Assembly (NCBI GenBank): GCA_963838235.1 | Contig: CAWIQJ010000002.1 | Location: forward strand, 434,001-498,000 | DNA from: JAFECT01 sp963838235 | GTDB lineage: Bacteria; Pseudomonadota; Alphaproteobacteria; Caulobacterales; Caulobacteraceae | DNA length: 64,000 bases | Direction of reading: 5' to 3' | In this document: piece by piece, positions 41,788 to 49,963 of the stretch | How the letters are laid out: the number at the start of each line of letters is the position of its first letter | Position numbering within the stretch: the first letter of the stretch is position 1 | Notes under the pieces: model-generated | Database searches by the model: none | Told to the model about the DNA's origin: nothing | The model's input: only the letters and a program-made list of their open reading frames with translations | Program-made: the position numbers and the translations under genes

Positions 41788-42294
41788 CTACGGCGCGCTT
41801 CTCGTCCAGTGGTCGCACTGGAGCGTCAGTTGCTCGGTGACAGGCGCGCCGTTGGCGTCGAGCGCGGAGAATGCCCGGTAGGCTGAGACCCAACAGCCTG
41901 ACAGGCCAAAGACGACGATCGGGTTGCGCTGCTGGTCGAGCAGGATGACGTCCACGTCCCTGCGAAAATCCGACGCTGTCGCCGGTTCGTCGGCCCAATG
42001 GGCGAACGTGAGGTCCTGGCTCAGACCACGTTCCAGCGTGATCGGTTCGATCGAGCTGAGGCCGGGCGACTTGTCCACAAAGCCCGTCGCCGATCCGCCC
42101 GGGTGCGCCGAAACCGTTTCGGTTTTCTGGATCAGGTTGCCGACGCGGTCCACCTGCACCGACTGAGTCTGGCCTGCCAATCGCACAAGGAACGTGACGT
42201 TCGTGAACGGGGGCGACGGCGGTCCCGCGACGGCGCCCGACCAACTCGCACTCACGATTGCGAAAGCCGCAACCGCCGCCAGAACTTGCTTCAT
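41788..42294 (-). CDS. Secreted protein resembling phage T4 gp19-type tail-tube proteins
   Basis: 168 aa. Clear signal peptide MKQVLAAVAAFAIVSASWSGAVAG, start ATG 42294 with GGGGAGG about 7 nt upstream. The mature part (VTFLVRLAGQTQSVQVDRVGNLIQKTE; ITLERGLSQDLTFAHWA; FRRDVDVILLDQQRNPIVVFGLSGCWVSAYRAFSALDANGAPVTEQLTLQCDHW) follows the layout of gp19/tail-tube proteins: 'ITLKRG...F..W', 'V.LLD..GNP...W.....W...Y..P..NA.GN.V..E.L.L'. Tail-tube proteins are normally cytoplasmic, so a Sec signal is unusual. No other phage or contractile-injection gene is nearby. Two Cys (SGCW, LQCD) could form a periplasmic disulfide. The family assignment is from memory of the motif and moderately sure. Confidence 0.55.
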   Translation of the reverse strand: MKQVLAAVAAFAIVSASWSGAVAGPPSPPFTNVTFLVRLAGQTQSVQVDRVGNLIQKTETVSAHPGGSATGFVDKSPGLSSIEPITLERGLSQDLTFAHWADEPATASDFRRDVDVILLDQQRNPIVVFGLSGCWVSAYRAFSALDANGAPVTEQLTLQCDHWTRSAP

Positions 42295-42352
42295 CGTAGC
42301 CTCCCCTCGCTTGCCAGCCGCGCGGTCGTGCTCGCGCAACCGGCCGAACAGC

Positions 42353-43264
42353 CTACTGCGGCGATCCCGCCGCCGCCGCGTCTTCTTGCGCTTCCTTTTC
42401 CTTCGACGCCTTGCTGCGCAGGAACCCCGGCAGCAGGTGGCCACGCTTGGGCATCGGGGCGCCCGCGGCGGTCTTCACCGTCTGTGCAGGCGCGGCGACC
42501 GGCGCCGGAGCGGGCGGCGGCGGTGCGGCCTGGGCGGTTACCGGAGCCGGCGCGGGTTGGGTCTCTTCGGTCATCTGCACCGAGATCTGGCCGGTCGGGC
42601 GCGCGGCGGGCGGCGTTGGCGCGACGTCTGCGGCCATGGGGGCGGGTTGCGGCGCCGGCATTTGCATCGGCGCGGCGGCGGGCGGGGGCGTCTGCGCGGC
42701 GACGGCGTCGGCGCGGCTGGTGATGTTGTTGGTGCCCATGGCGGCGACCTCGTCTTCGCTGGGCGCCAGGCGGAACAGGTGCGGGTCGTGCGACAGGCGT
42801 TCGGCGGCGTGCTCGCAACGGCCGGGGAGCTGGTAGGCGAGGTAGGTGTTCACCGCGAGATTGCGGTCGGGCGTATCGCGCGCCGCTTCCCAGCGGCTCC
42901 AGCCGTCGAGCCGCGCGGCTTCCGCTCGCTTCTTGCCTTCTGCGGTCTTGCCCTCGGACGATCCCGCCATCGCCTTGGCGTAGGCGCGCAGATAGGCGTG
43001 GCCGATGGTCTGCTGCACGTCGTCGAGCGGCAGCACGTCGGCGAGGTGGGCGGCCAGGTCCATGTGCCCCGAGAGCACCCCGTCGCACCAGGCGACAAAG
43101 CCGAAGTCGTCGGACGGTGCGCCCTTGGGCAGGTAGTCGGGATCCTCCTGGCCCTGGGTGGCCACCGGCGTGGCGTCGGCGGCGGCCGGGGGCGGCGCAG
43201 AGGCCACAGGCGCGTCGGCCTGCATGTCGGCGGTCAGGAGCGCGAGCGCGAAGATCAGGGACAT
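42353..43264 (-). CDS. Secreted Pro/Ala-rich hypothetical protein
   Basis: 303 aa. Short signal-like N-terminus (MSLIFALALLTADMQA), a globular middle (about residues 48-165: FGFVAWCDGVLSGHMDLAAHLADVLPLDDVQQTIGHAYLRAYAKAM ... YLAYQLPGRCEHAAERL) with two cysteines, then a long Pro/Ala-rich linker and a basic tail (KRGHLLPGFLRSKASKEKE). I do not recognise a named family. Located 58 bp upstream of the gp19-like gene on the same strand. Confidence 0.7.
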   Translation of the reverse strand: MSLIFALALLTADMQADAPVASAPPPAAADATPVATQGQEDPDYLPKGAPSDDFGFVAWCDGVLSGHMDLAAHLADVLPLDDVQQTIGHAYLRAYAKAMAGSSEGKTAEGKKRAEAARLDGWSRWEAARDTPDRNLAVNTYLAYQLPGRCEHAAERLSHDPHLFRLAPSEDEVAAMGTNNITSRADAVAAQTPPPAAAPMQMPAPQPAPMAADVAPTPPAARPTGQISVQMTEETQPAPAPVTAQAAPPPPAPAPVAAPAQTVKTAAGAPMPKRGHLLPGFLRSKASKEKEAQEDAAAAGSPQ

Positions 43265-43453
43265 GGGAAAACCTCGTGACCGGCCCGCCCCCTCGGGCGG
43301 CCCTCGATAGAGCCTAGGGTTCTAGCCCGGCGGGCGGGCCGCGCCAACGGTCGCCCCAAGGGTCGTCAACGCCGCGCCGTCTACTGCGGCCTGCCTTGCC
43401 ATGCCCAGAAATCCGGGCCATTCGAGGGCCGCAATCGCCTGCGAGCAAGCGTT

Positions 43454-44146
43454 ATGGGCTTCTGGAGCAAGATCGCCGGACTGGCCGTCCGCCGCCCCGA
43501 CGCGGCAGAATGCGACCAGTGCCCGCCCGGCCTGCCGGGCGAGGACCCGGCCTTCACCACCGCGGTGACCGCGCTGGGGGCCAAGCTCGCCAAGGCCGAC
43601 GGCCGCGCCGAGGCGGGCGAGTACCAGGCCTTCTCCGAGGTGTTCCAGCCCGAGCGCGGAAGCGAGCGCAATGTGCGCATGCTCTACGACCTCGCGCGCC
43701 AGACCACCCGCGGCTACGAGAGCTACGCGCGCCGCCTGGCCAAGCGCTACCGCACCTGTCCGCAGCTGCTGGAGGACGTGCTCGACGGCCTCTTCCACGT
43801 GGCCGTGTCCGACGGCGTGGTCACCGGCGAGGAGGTCGACTACCTCGAACGCGTGTCCGGCCTGCTCGGCCTCTCGCCGCTGGTGTTCCGGCGAGTGAAG
43901 GCGACCCACCTCGGCGCCGCGGCCGACGATCCTTACGTGGTGCTGGGCGTGGCGCCCGACGCCTCCGATACGGTGGTGCGCGAGGCGCGCCGTCGCCTGC
44001 TGGCCGAGTCTCACCCGGACCGCGTCCGCGCGCGCGGCCTGCCGGAGGAGTTCATCGAGGTGTTCAACGCCAAGGCGGCCGGGGTGAACGAAGCCTACGA
44101 CGCCGTCATGCGCGAACGCCGCGACCTGGAAGCTCGCTCGGCCTGA
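43454..44146 (+). CDS. DjlA-like co-chaperone with TerB and J domains
   Basis: 230 aa. A TerB-like helical domain (FTTAVTALGAKLAKADGRAEAGEYQAFSEVF; DVLDGLFHVAVSDGVVTGEEVDYLERVSGLLGL) is followed by a C-terminal J domain (DDPYVVLGVAPDASDTVVREARRRLLAESHPDRVRARGLPEEF ... KAAGVNEAYDAVM) with the essential HPD motif. J-domain proteins stimulate DnaK ATPase. E. coli DjlA has an N-terminal membrane anchor; here only a weak hydrophobic N-terminus (MGFWSKIAGLAV) is seen. Convergent with the next gene, 1 bp apart. Confidence 0.85.
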   Translation: MGFWSKIAGLAVRRPDAAECDQCPPGLPGEDPAFTTAVTALGAKLAKADGRAEAGEYQAFSEVFQPERGSERNVRMLYDLARQTTRGYESYARRLAKRYRTCPQLLEDVLDGLFHVAVSDGVVTGEEVDYLERVSGLLGLSPLVFRRVKATHLGAAADDPYVVLGVAPDASDTVVREARRRLLAESHPDRVRARGLPEEFIEVFNAKAAGVNEAYDAVMRERRDLEARSA

Positions 44147-44147
44147 T

Positions 44148-44447
44148 CTACCGCTCACCCACGAGCTTTCCCAATGCCGCCAGATAGTCCGCGAAGGCCT
44201 TGCGTCCCTTGGGCGTCATGCGCGAACGCGTCAGCGGCTTGCGGTCGAGGAAGCTCTTGTCGATGGCGATATAGCCGGCTTCCTCGAGCTTGCGCAGATG
44301 GATCGAGAGGTTGCCCTGGGTGGCGCCCAGCGCCGTCTTCAGCTCGGTGAAATCGGCGACCTCTGCATCGGCCAGATAGGCCATGACGCCCAGCCGCAGG
44401 CGGCCGTGGATGACGTCGTCGATGCCTTCGATGTCGTAGCGGCGCAC
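44148..44447 (-). CDS. Winged-helix transcriptional regulator
   Basis: 99 aa. A winged helix of the MarR/PadR-like 'HTH_27' kind: LRLGVMAYLADAEVADFTELKTALGATQGNLSIHLRKLEEAGYIAIDKSFLDRKPLTRSRMTPKGRKAFADYL. GTG start at 44447, preceded by GAGG, 9 bp after the stop of the membrane protein gene upstream. This pairing of a small winged-helix regulator and a multi-span membrane protein is common and usually autoregulated; the effector is unknown. Confidence 0.85.
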   Translation of the reverse strand: MRRYDIEGIDDVIHGRLRLGVMAYLADAEVADFTELKTALGATQGNLSIHLRKLEEAGYIAIDKSFLDRKPLTRSRMTPKGRKAFADYLAALGKLVGER

Positions 44448-44456
44448 CCCCGCGCC

Positions 44457-45074
44457 TCAGGCTTCGCGCCGCGCCATGGACAGCATGACCCAGCCCGGCA
44501 GCGCCATGAAGAGGATCAGCGCCGCGCCCGCAACCAGGATGTAGGTCGCGGTCCCCAGGAGCAGGCTCAGCGCCACTGCGGTGGAGAACCAGCAGAGCGC
44601 CACTCCCAGGCGCCACACGCGCTTGCTGAGCGCAAAGGACACTAGCCAGGCGGCGCCTTGGAAGGCGAAGACCACGCAGGCGTACATCTCCCAGATCGTC
44701 CAGTCGCGACGCTGGGTCGCGACGATGCCGAACACCGCCACCATCGAAAGGTTGGCGAAGCCCATGGAGGTGAAGACGGCGTTGAGCGCCCGCTGGGTGC
44801 TGGTCTGGCCCAGGCCGCGGTTCATCACCGACATGACGACGATCACCGCCACGCACAGCACCGTCGGGCCCACACCCACCCACAGGTTCAGCACCAGCGG
44901 CGCCGGCACGTAGCCGGCAATGCCGGCCCACTGCGCCAGACACTGGGCTCCGTAGATCAGGCCGGCCGCCAGGAAAATCCGGCCCGCCGCCGTCTGGGCG
45001 CGGCGTCCGTCGGGTTCCACCAGGGCGCGCATGAAGGCGAGGTCCTCGTGGGCGTTTGCGACGTCTTGGGTCAT
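44457..45074 (-). CDS. Six-span membrane protein partnered with the regulator
   Basis: 205 aa, with hydrophobic spans AAGRIFLAAGLIYGAQCLAQ, VPAPLVLNLWVGVGPTVLCVAVIVVMSV, AVFTSMGFANLSMVAVFGIVA, MYACVVFAFQGAAWLVSFAL, LGVALCWFSTAVALSLLLG and TYILVAGAALILFMALPGWVM. The first ~25 residues are cytoplasmic and acidic. Function unknown; first gene of the operon with the winged-helix regulator. Confidence 0.8.
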   Translation of the reverse strand: MTQDVANAHEDLAFMRALVEPDGRRAQTAAGRIFLAAGLIYGAQCLAQWAGIAGYVPAPLVLNLWVGVGPTVLCVAVIVVMSVMNRGLGQTSTQRALNAVFTSMGFANLSMVAVFGIVATQRRDWTIWEMYACVVFAFQGAAWLVSFALSKRVWRLGVALCWFSTAVALSLLLGTATYILVAGAALILFMALPGWVMLSMARREA

Positions 45075-45109
45075 CTCGGGCTCCGGGTCCGGCCGTTGTC
45101 GTTCGACGC

Positions 45110-45139
45110 TTTATACATAGACAAGTTTAAAATGTAAAC
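45110..45139 (-). promoter_or_regulatory. Promoter with overlapping dyad for the membrane protein/regulator operon
   Basis: On the minus strand: TTTACA (45138-45133), 17-bp spacer, TATAAA (45115-45110), 36 nt before the ATG at 45074. A dyad GTTTA-N5-TAAAC (45125-45139) overlaps the -35 element, well placed for autorepression by the winged-helix protein. Confidence 0.6.
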
Positions 45140-45308
45140 CAGAAAGACGGACCGGCCGCGCCTCGGCCGTTTAGGCCATGTGGAACGGTCCGTTTACGAG
45201 GCTGCGACAAGGTGAACATTCGCCCCGCGGGCGCGTTGCCGTTGACGGACGACCGCTGCAGGACGACATAATCCAGAGCGTCCGGGCAGGGCGCCTTCGA
45301 GGTGAGCC

Positions 45309-45638
45309 ATGGAGACGACCCCGCGTCTGGTTCTGGGGAGCAGTTTTGCCGGCACGGGCGGCCCGTCGCCGCGCCGCGAGGGCGACGGCCTGAGCCGTTT
45401 CCTGGCGGGACTCGGCGGGTTCCTGGCCACCGGCCTGGCGCTGGCGGTCGGTGTGGTGCTGGCCGTCTTCGCCGCCGCCGCCATGACCCTGTTCGCCGTC
45501 GTCGGTTCGATCTTCGTCTTCTTCACCGGCATGGCGCTGCGCGCGCGCAGCCGCGCCGTCGTGCGTCCGCAGGTGCTGGAGGCCCGCAAGGTCGGCCACG
45601 CCTGGGTCGCCTACGGCTGGGACCGGAACGGCCGCTGA
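45309..45638 (+). CDS. Small membrane protein
   Basis: 109 aa. Two adjoining hydrophobic stretches (FLAGLGGFLATGLALAVGVVLAVFAAAAMTLFAVVGSIFVFFTGMAL, about residues 31-77) flanked by a Gly/Arg-rich N-terminus and a basic C-terminus (RARSRAVVRPQVLEARKVGHAW). Not recognised. It ends 4 bp before the GTG of the amidase gene, so they are likely co-transcribed. Confidence 0.65.
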   Translation: METTPRLVLGSSFAGTGGPSPRREGDGLSRFLAGLGGFLATGLALAVGVVLAVFAAAAMTLFAVVGSIFVFFTGMALRARSRAVVRPQVLEARKVGHAWVAYGWDRNGR

Positions 45639-45642
45639 ACGC

Positions 45643-46395
45643 GTGACGCCGCTTCTGATCCTCGAGACGCCTTCGCCCAATTTCAACGCCCGCTCGGCGC
45701 CGCCGGACATGGTGGTGCTGCATTACACCGGCATGCAAACCGGCGAGGCGGCGCTGACGCGACTGTGCGACCCCGAGGCCAAGGTGTCGTCGCACTACCT
45801 CATTGAAGAAGATGGTCGCGTGTTCCGTTTGGTTCCCGAAGAGCGGCGCGCCTGGCACGCGGGCAAGTCGTACTGGCGCGGCGAGACCGACATCAATTCC
45901 GCCTCGATCGGCATCGAGATCGTCAATCCTGGCCATGAATGGGGCTATCGCGCCTTCCCTGACGAGCAGATCGACAGCGTCATCGCCTTGCTGTCCGACA
46001 TCCGCGAACGCTGGGACGTGCCGGACGGGCGCATCCTCGCACACTCCGACGTGGCGCCCGCGCGCAAGGAAGATCCGGGCGAGTTGTTCCCGTGGAGACG
46101 GCTGGCGCAGGCGGGTCACGGTTTCTGGTTCGAGCCTGAAGCGGCGCCCGGCGCCGATCTGACTATCGGCGACAACGGGCCGGGCGTTTTCGTGCTGCAG
46201 GCGGGCCTGCATCGCCTCGGCTACGAACCCCTGCCGTCCGGAACCTACGACGAAGCCACCGCCACGGTGGTGCGCGCTTTCCAGCGCCACTGGCGGCCCG
46301 AAGGCGTCGACGGAATAGCCGACGGCGAAACCCGCGCCCGGCTGATGGCGATGCTCCGGCTCGCCTCGGTCGAGACGGTGACGGGAACGCTCTGA
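45643..46395 (+). CDS. amiD: N-acetylmuramoyl-L-alanine amidase (AmiD-like) with peptidoglycan-binding domain
   Basis: 250 aa. Amidase_2 domain with zinc ligands visible in VVLHYTGMQ (His), the WHAGKSYW block, SIGIEIVN and ILAHSDVAPARKEDPGELFPW (His and catalytic Lys/Asp region). A C-terminal PG_binding_1 module follows (VFVLQAGLHRLGYEPLPSGTYDEATATVVRAFQRHWRPEGVDGIADGETRARL). It cleaves the MurNAc-L-Ala bond. There is no clear signal peptide or lipobox, unlike E. coli AmiD, so it may act in the cytoplasm on recycled muropeptides (AmpD-like) or be exported another way. GTG start at 45643. Confidence 0.85.
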   Translation: MTPLLILETPSPNFNARSAPPDMVVLHYTGMQTGEAALTRLCDPEAKVSSHYLIEEDGRVFRLVPEERRAWHAGKSYWRGETDINSASIGIEIVNPGHEWGYRAFPDEQIDSVIALLSDIRERWDVPDGRILAHSDVAPARKEDPGELFPWRRLAQAGHGFWFEPEAAPGADLTIGDNGPGVFVLQAGLHRLGYEPLPSGTYDEATATVVRAFQRHWRPEGVDGIADGETRARLMAMLRLASVETVTGTL

Positions 46396-46405
46396 CGCCG
46401 CGCAG

Positions 46406-47737
46406 TCAGTGCTGGTAGTGCACTCGCAGGCCGAACACCGACACCGGTCCGCGGTCGCGGTTGAAGGCCGGGTTCTCGAAGAACTGATAGTCGGCGCTGA
46501 GATGCACGCCCTTGGCGACAGGGACGCTGTAATAGGTCTCCATCACCTGTTCCGACCCCTCGTGCGGCAGACGTCCGTCACCGATCAGGATGCCGAGGCC
46601 GCCGTCGGCGAGATAGGCTTCATGCGCCTTTGAAATCGAACCCACTTCGCCGGCCAGGCCCCACACGTCCTCGGGTCGGCCCCAGCGTGCGCCCTTCACC
46701 GACACGCCCGCCGCGTAGGTCGTGTCCATGTCCTCGAACTCATAGGGCTCGACATTGCCCTGGTCCCGACCAGCGCGTGCGAACACACCCACGTCCTTGG
46801 TCACCTCCTGCTGCCAGTCGATCGCAATACCTGTGCGGCTGCGATACTGGCGCACCAGGGCCACGTCCGGCGTCGTGTGTGTCGCTGCGGCGAGCGCCAG
46901 AGCGTCCGCATAGGTCCCCATCCGCCCGCGGCTGAGGAAGCCGTTCACGCGGAACTTTCCCGAGTGTCCGCCCCAGCTGTAGTCGCGCTCGATCTCCCCC
47001 AGCGTCTGAAACTCGTCGAAGCCCGACTCGAGCCGCGTGGAGTTCGGCACGTCCGACAGGTCGAACACGCCCAGGCGGAAAGCCCACTTGCCTTGGTACA
47101 GCTCCACCGCGCCGCCCGCACTGTAGCCCCAGGCGTCGGCGGCGTAGTCGAAGGTCGCGGTGTCGACGATCGCCCAGTTCATGAAGTCGTTGCGCGGATC
47201 GTGCGCGTAGTCGTTGTTGTCGAACACATCGGTCACGGAGAATTTGCCGAGCGTCACCACCACCCGGTTCGCGCTCTGCGATCCGCCCAGCACGTTGAGA
47301 TCGGGATCGACGTTTGACTTCTCGCCGTCGAGGTTGAAGGTCTGGCGCAGGAACAGCCGCTGTATCCGCACGTAAGGCGACGACTTGCCGACCTTGTACG
47401 CCTCGCCGCTCGGGAAGGCGGCCAGGCCCAGGGTGTTGCTGAGGCCGAAGCCCTGGTCGATCTCCGGATCGATCCAGATCTCGCCGCCCTTCCACGGACG
47501 CACGCCGGCGTAGAGGGTGAGGTCGGCGGTCTCGTTGCCGCGCGCGGCGGGGTCGAGGCTGTGCGCGTCGCGGTAGGGCGAGGTGAAGGCGGGGTGCGCC
47601 TGCTCGGTGAAGGTGCTTTGCCAGTGCAGCGCCCAGCGCTGGTCTTCGGCGGCCTGCGGCAGAGCGTCTTGCGCGCGCACGACTTCGGCCGCCAACAGGG
47701 CGGCTGCGGCGAGCGCCGTCACTCTCAATCCAGCCAT
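46406..47737 (-). CDS. Outer-membrane porin, OprB/carbohydrate-selective type
   Basis: 443 aa. Signal peptide MAGLRVTALAAAALLAAEVVRA. The mature protein has alternating beta strands (LHWQSTFTEQAHPAFTSPYRDAHSL; TADLTLYAGVRPWKGGEIWIDPEIDQGFGLSNTLGLAAFPSGEAYKVG; RLFLRQTFNLDG; VVVTLGKFSVTDVFDNNDYAHDPRNDFMNW) and ends FGLRVHYQH with outer-membrane strand character. This pattern is that of the carbohydrate-selective porin OprB family. Convergent with the amidase gene (10 bp). Confidence 0.85.
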   Translation of the reverse strand: MAGLRVTALAAAALLAAEVVRAQDALPQAAEDQRWALHWQSTFTEQAHPAFTSPYRDAHSLDPAARGNETADLTLYAGVRPWKGGEIWIDPEIDQGFGLSNTLGLAAFPSGEAYKVGKSSPYVRIQRLFLRQTFNLDGEKSNVDPDLNVLGGSQSANRVVVTLGKFSVTDVFDNNDYAHDPRNDFMNWAIVDTATFDYAADAWGYSAGGAVELYQGKWAFRLGVFDLSDVPNSTRLESGFDEFQTLGEIERDYSWGGHSGKFRVNGFLSRGRMGTYADALALAAATHTTPDVALVRQYRSRTGIAIDWQQEVTKDVGVFARAGRDQGNVEPYEFEDMDTTYAAGVSVKGARWGRPEDVWGLAGEVGSISKAHEAYLADGGLGILIGDGRLPHEGSEQVMETYYSVPVAKGVHLSADYQFFENPAFNRDRGPVSVFGLRVHYQH

Positions 47738-47864
47738 GCGAACTCGATCCCAATCAGCCGTCAGCTTAAGTGCAGCCGGCGTCGGTAGCGTTCCCCACTG
47801 TCTTGGCCATTACCGCCGGACCGTGACGGTTTGCCTTTTTGGGTCTTAGCCTTCAGTTTGCGCG

Positions 47865-48258
47865 CGGATCAGACGGCCGGGCGGTCGCGGCGCTTTAGGG
47901 CGTCGAGGAAAGTCCGGGCTCCACGGCGACAAGGCGGCGGGTAACGCCCGCCGGGCGCGAGCCCAGGGATAGCGCCACAGAAAGCAAACCGCCTCGAGGC
48001 CTCGGCCTCGCGGTAAGGGTGAAAGGGTGGGGTAAGAGCCCACCGCGTTCCTGGCGACAGGGACGGCATGGCAAGCCCCGCCTGGAGCAAGACCGAATAG
48101 GGATCCCGCGTTCCGGCCTCGGCCGGGACAGGACCGTCGCTGGTCCGAGGGCTCCGGGTAGGTCGCGAGAACCGTCCAGCAATGGGCGGTCCAGAGGAAT
48201 GATCGTCACTTCGCCTTCGGGCGGAGCACAGAACCCGGCTTACAGGCCGTCTGATCCG
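47865..48258 (+). ncRNA. rnpB: RNase P RNA (bacterial type A)
   Basis: Catalytic RNA that matures tRNA 5' ends. Conserved blocks in order: GAGGAAAGTCCGGGCTCC (from about 47919), ACAGAAAGC, the AGGGTGAAAGGGT segment, GTAAGAGCCCACCGC, GCAAGACCGAATAGGG, and ACAGAACCCGGCTTACAGG at the 3' end. The P1 helix is visible as CGGATCAGACGGCC (47865-47878) pairing perfectly with GGCCGTCTGATCCG (48245-48258), which sets the approximate ends. Lies directly upstream of mraZ. Confidence 0.95.
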
Positions 48259-48536
48259 TTTCACTGACGCCAAGCCTTTCCGGGCCGCGTTAACACATTC
48301 GCGCGGGGCGGCGTGATTAACCTTCGTGAACATAATGCTTACGGCCTGCGGCGGACTGCCGCTCTATACTAGTGATGTTCTTCCAATGTTCTCATTTATT
48401 CAGCAAAAAGACGCCCAAATCCGGTCACTGTGGTTAAAAATGTCATCTGGTGTCATTGCGACCCAGCACAGCCCATGTTAACCCAATTGTCGAGGGGCAA
48501 ATCAGGGGCGGGCTGTGATGACGGTCCGGTGGGTAA
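48259..48536 (+). promoter_or_regulatory. dcw leader region upstream of mraZ
   Basis: 278 bp with no gene. It contains two TTAAC motifs (about 48289 and 48316, not at CtrA full-site spacing), a possible -10 hexamer TATACT near 48364, and a triple CCCA array at 48462-48485. Transcription of the whole division cluster probably starts here. Confidence 0.5.
48462..48485 (-). promoter_or_regulatory. Candidate MraZ-binding array
   Basis: CCCA at 48462, 48472 and 48482, that is TGGG-N6-TGGG-N6-TGGG on the minus strand. The E. coli MraZ site is a triple TGGG repeat with 5-bp spacers just upstream of mraZ; here the period is exactly 10 bp, one helical turn, on the opposite strand. It lies 52-75 bp before the mraZ start, as expected for autorepression. 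Confidence 0.55.
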
Positions 48537-49004
48537 GTGTTTCTCTCGGCCTTCGAGAAACAGTTGGACTCGAAGCGGCGCATCGTTGTGCCGCAGGAGT
48601 TCCGCGCCGCCGCCGCCTCGTCCTTCGACGGGGTGTTCTGTTTTCCGTCGATCGAAGCCGACTGCCTGGAAGGCGGCGGCAAGGCGCTGTTCGACCGCTA
48701 CGAAGCTCTGATCGAGGAGTTGCCGTTCGGCGACCCGCTGCGCTCGTCGCTCGAGTTCACCGTCTACGGCGGCATGAGCCAGCTCGCCTTCGATCCGGCC
48801 GGCCGTATCATCCTTCCGGAGAAACTCTGCGAGGAGCTCGGCATCACCGACTGGGTAGTGGTGGTCGGGCTGAAGGACCGCTTCCAGATCTGGGCGCGCG
48901 ACGCCTATCGCGTGCGCCGCGAGGCGGAGAAGGCGGCCGCCCGCACCGGGCTCGCCAAACTGCGCGAGCAGCAGCGCGCGGCCAAACTCGGTGGCGGCGC
49001 ATGA
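48537..49004 (+). CDS. mraZ: MraZ, dcw cluster transcriptional regulator
   Basis: 155 aa from GTG 48537. Two AbrB-like MraZ domains: FLSAFEKQLDSKRRIVVPQEFR at the N-terminus and MSQLAFDPAGRIILPEKLCEELGI in the second half, each with the DxxxR motif. MraZ binds TGGG repeats upstream of itself and represses the division cluster. A basic C-terminal extension (VRREAEKAAARTGLAKLREQQRAAKLGG) is typical of alphaproteobacterial forms. Overlaps rsmH by 4 bp. Confidence 0.95.
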   Translation: MFLSAFEKQLDSKRRIVVPQEFRAAAASSFDGVFCFPSIEADCLEGGGKALFDRYEALIEELPFGDPLRSSLEFTVYGGMSQLAFDPAGRIILPEKLCEELGITDWVVVVGLKDRFQIWARDAYRVRREAEKAAARTGLAKLREQQRAAKLGGGA

Positions 49005-49963
49005 GCGAGACGCCGGCCCACGTCTCCGTACTGCTGAGCGAGGTGGTCGAAGCGATCGCGCCTCAGCCCGGCGACCTGATCGTCGACGGCACCTTCGGCG
49101 CCGGCGGCTATACGCGCGCCTTCCTCGACACGGGCGCCCAGGTGCTGGCCTTCGACCGCGACCCGAATGTGAAGGGGTTTGGCGAGGCGCTGTCGGCGAT
49201 CTACCCCGACGCGTTCGAGCTGGTCGAGCGTCGCTTTTCCGAGATTCCCAACGGGCTCGCCGAGTTCGGCCGCGACGCGTGCCAGGGCGTGGCGCTCGAT
49301 CTCGGCCTGTCCTCCATGCAGGTGGACGAGGCCGAACGCGGCTTCTCCTTCCTGCGCGACGGGCCCCTGGACATGCGCATGGGCGGCGATGGACCGAGCG
49401 CAGCCGACATCGTCAATACCGGCGACGAGGCGGAGATCGCCCGCATCCTTTATCAATACGGTGAGGAGCATCGCTCCCGCCGCATCGCCCGCGCCATTGT
49501 GGCGCGCCGGGTGGAGCAGCCGTTCGAGCGCACCCTCGATCTCGCCGAGGTGGTGGAGCGGGCGTTGGGCGGCCGCAAGGGTGCGCCGGTGCACCCGGCG
49601 ACACGGTCGTTCCAGGCGCTGCGCATCGCGGTGAACGACGAACTCGGCGAGCTGGAAGCGGGCCTGGTCGCCGCCGAGCGCGTGCTGACGACCGGCGGCC
49701 GCCTGGCGGTGGTGACCTTCCACTCGCTGGAAGACCGCATGGTCAAGACCTTCCTGAACGAACGCTCGGGCAATGTACCAGGCGCCTCGCGCCACCTGCC
49801 GCAGAGCGCGGCGGGCCCCGCGCCGTCGTTCGACCTGCTGTTCAAGGGCGCCCGGGCGCCCAGCGACCTCGAAATCGCCCAAAATCCGCGCGCCCGGTCC
49901 GCCAAGCTGCGCGCGGCGCGGCGCACGGCGGCGCCGGCCTGGGTTGGGAGGGCCGCGGCATGA
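49001..49963 (+). CDS. rsmH: 16S rRNA (cytosine-1402 N4)-methyltransferase
   Basis: 320 aa RsmH/MraW. It methylates C1402 of 16S rRNA with SAM. Visible: HVSVLLSEVVEAI, the SAM-binding VDGTFGAGGYTRAFL near residue 27, VALDLGLSSMQVDEAERGFSFLRDGPLDMRM, ATRSFQALRIAVNDELGELEAGL and VVTFHSLEDRMVK, all family hallmarks. Start overlaps mraZ, stop overlaps ftsL. Confidence 0.97.
   Translation: MSETPAHVSVLLSEVVEAIAPQPGDLIVDGTFGAGGYTRAFLDTGAQVLAFDRDPNVKGFGEALSAIYPDAFELVERRFSEIPNGLAEFGRDACQGVALDLGLSSMQVDEAERGFSFLRDGPLDMRMGGDGPSAADIVNTGDEAEIARILYQYGEEHRSRRIARAIVARRVEQPFERTLDLAEVVERALGGRKGAPVHPATRSFQALRIAVNDELGELEAGLVAAERVLTTGGRLAVVTFHSLEDRMVKTFLNERSGNVPGASRHLPQSAAGPAPSFDLLFKGARAPSDLEIAQNPRARSAKLRAARRTAAPAWVGRAAA

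Noticed and set aside
41788..42294. Prophage remnant at the gp19-like gene
   Set aside because: No integrase, structural or lysis genes nearby and the protein has a Sec signal peptide; a stand-alone secreted protein is more likely.
48289..48320. CtrA full site before mraZ
   Set aside because: Two TTAAC motifs are present but their spacing does not fit TTAA-N7-TTAAC.
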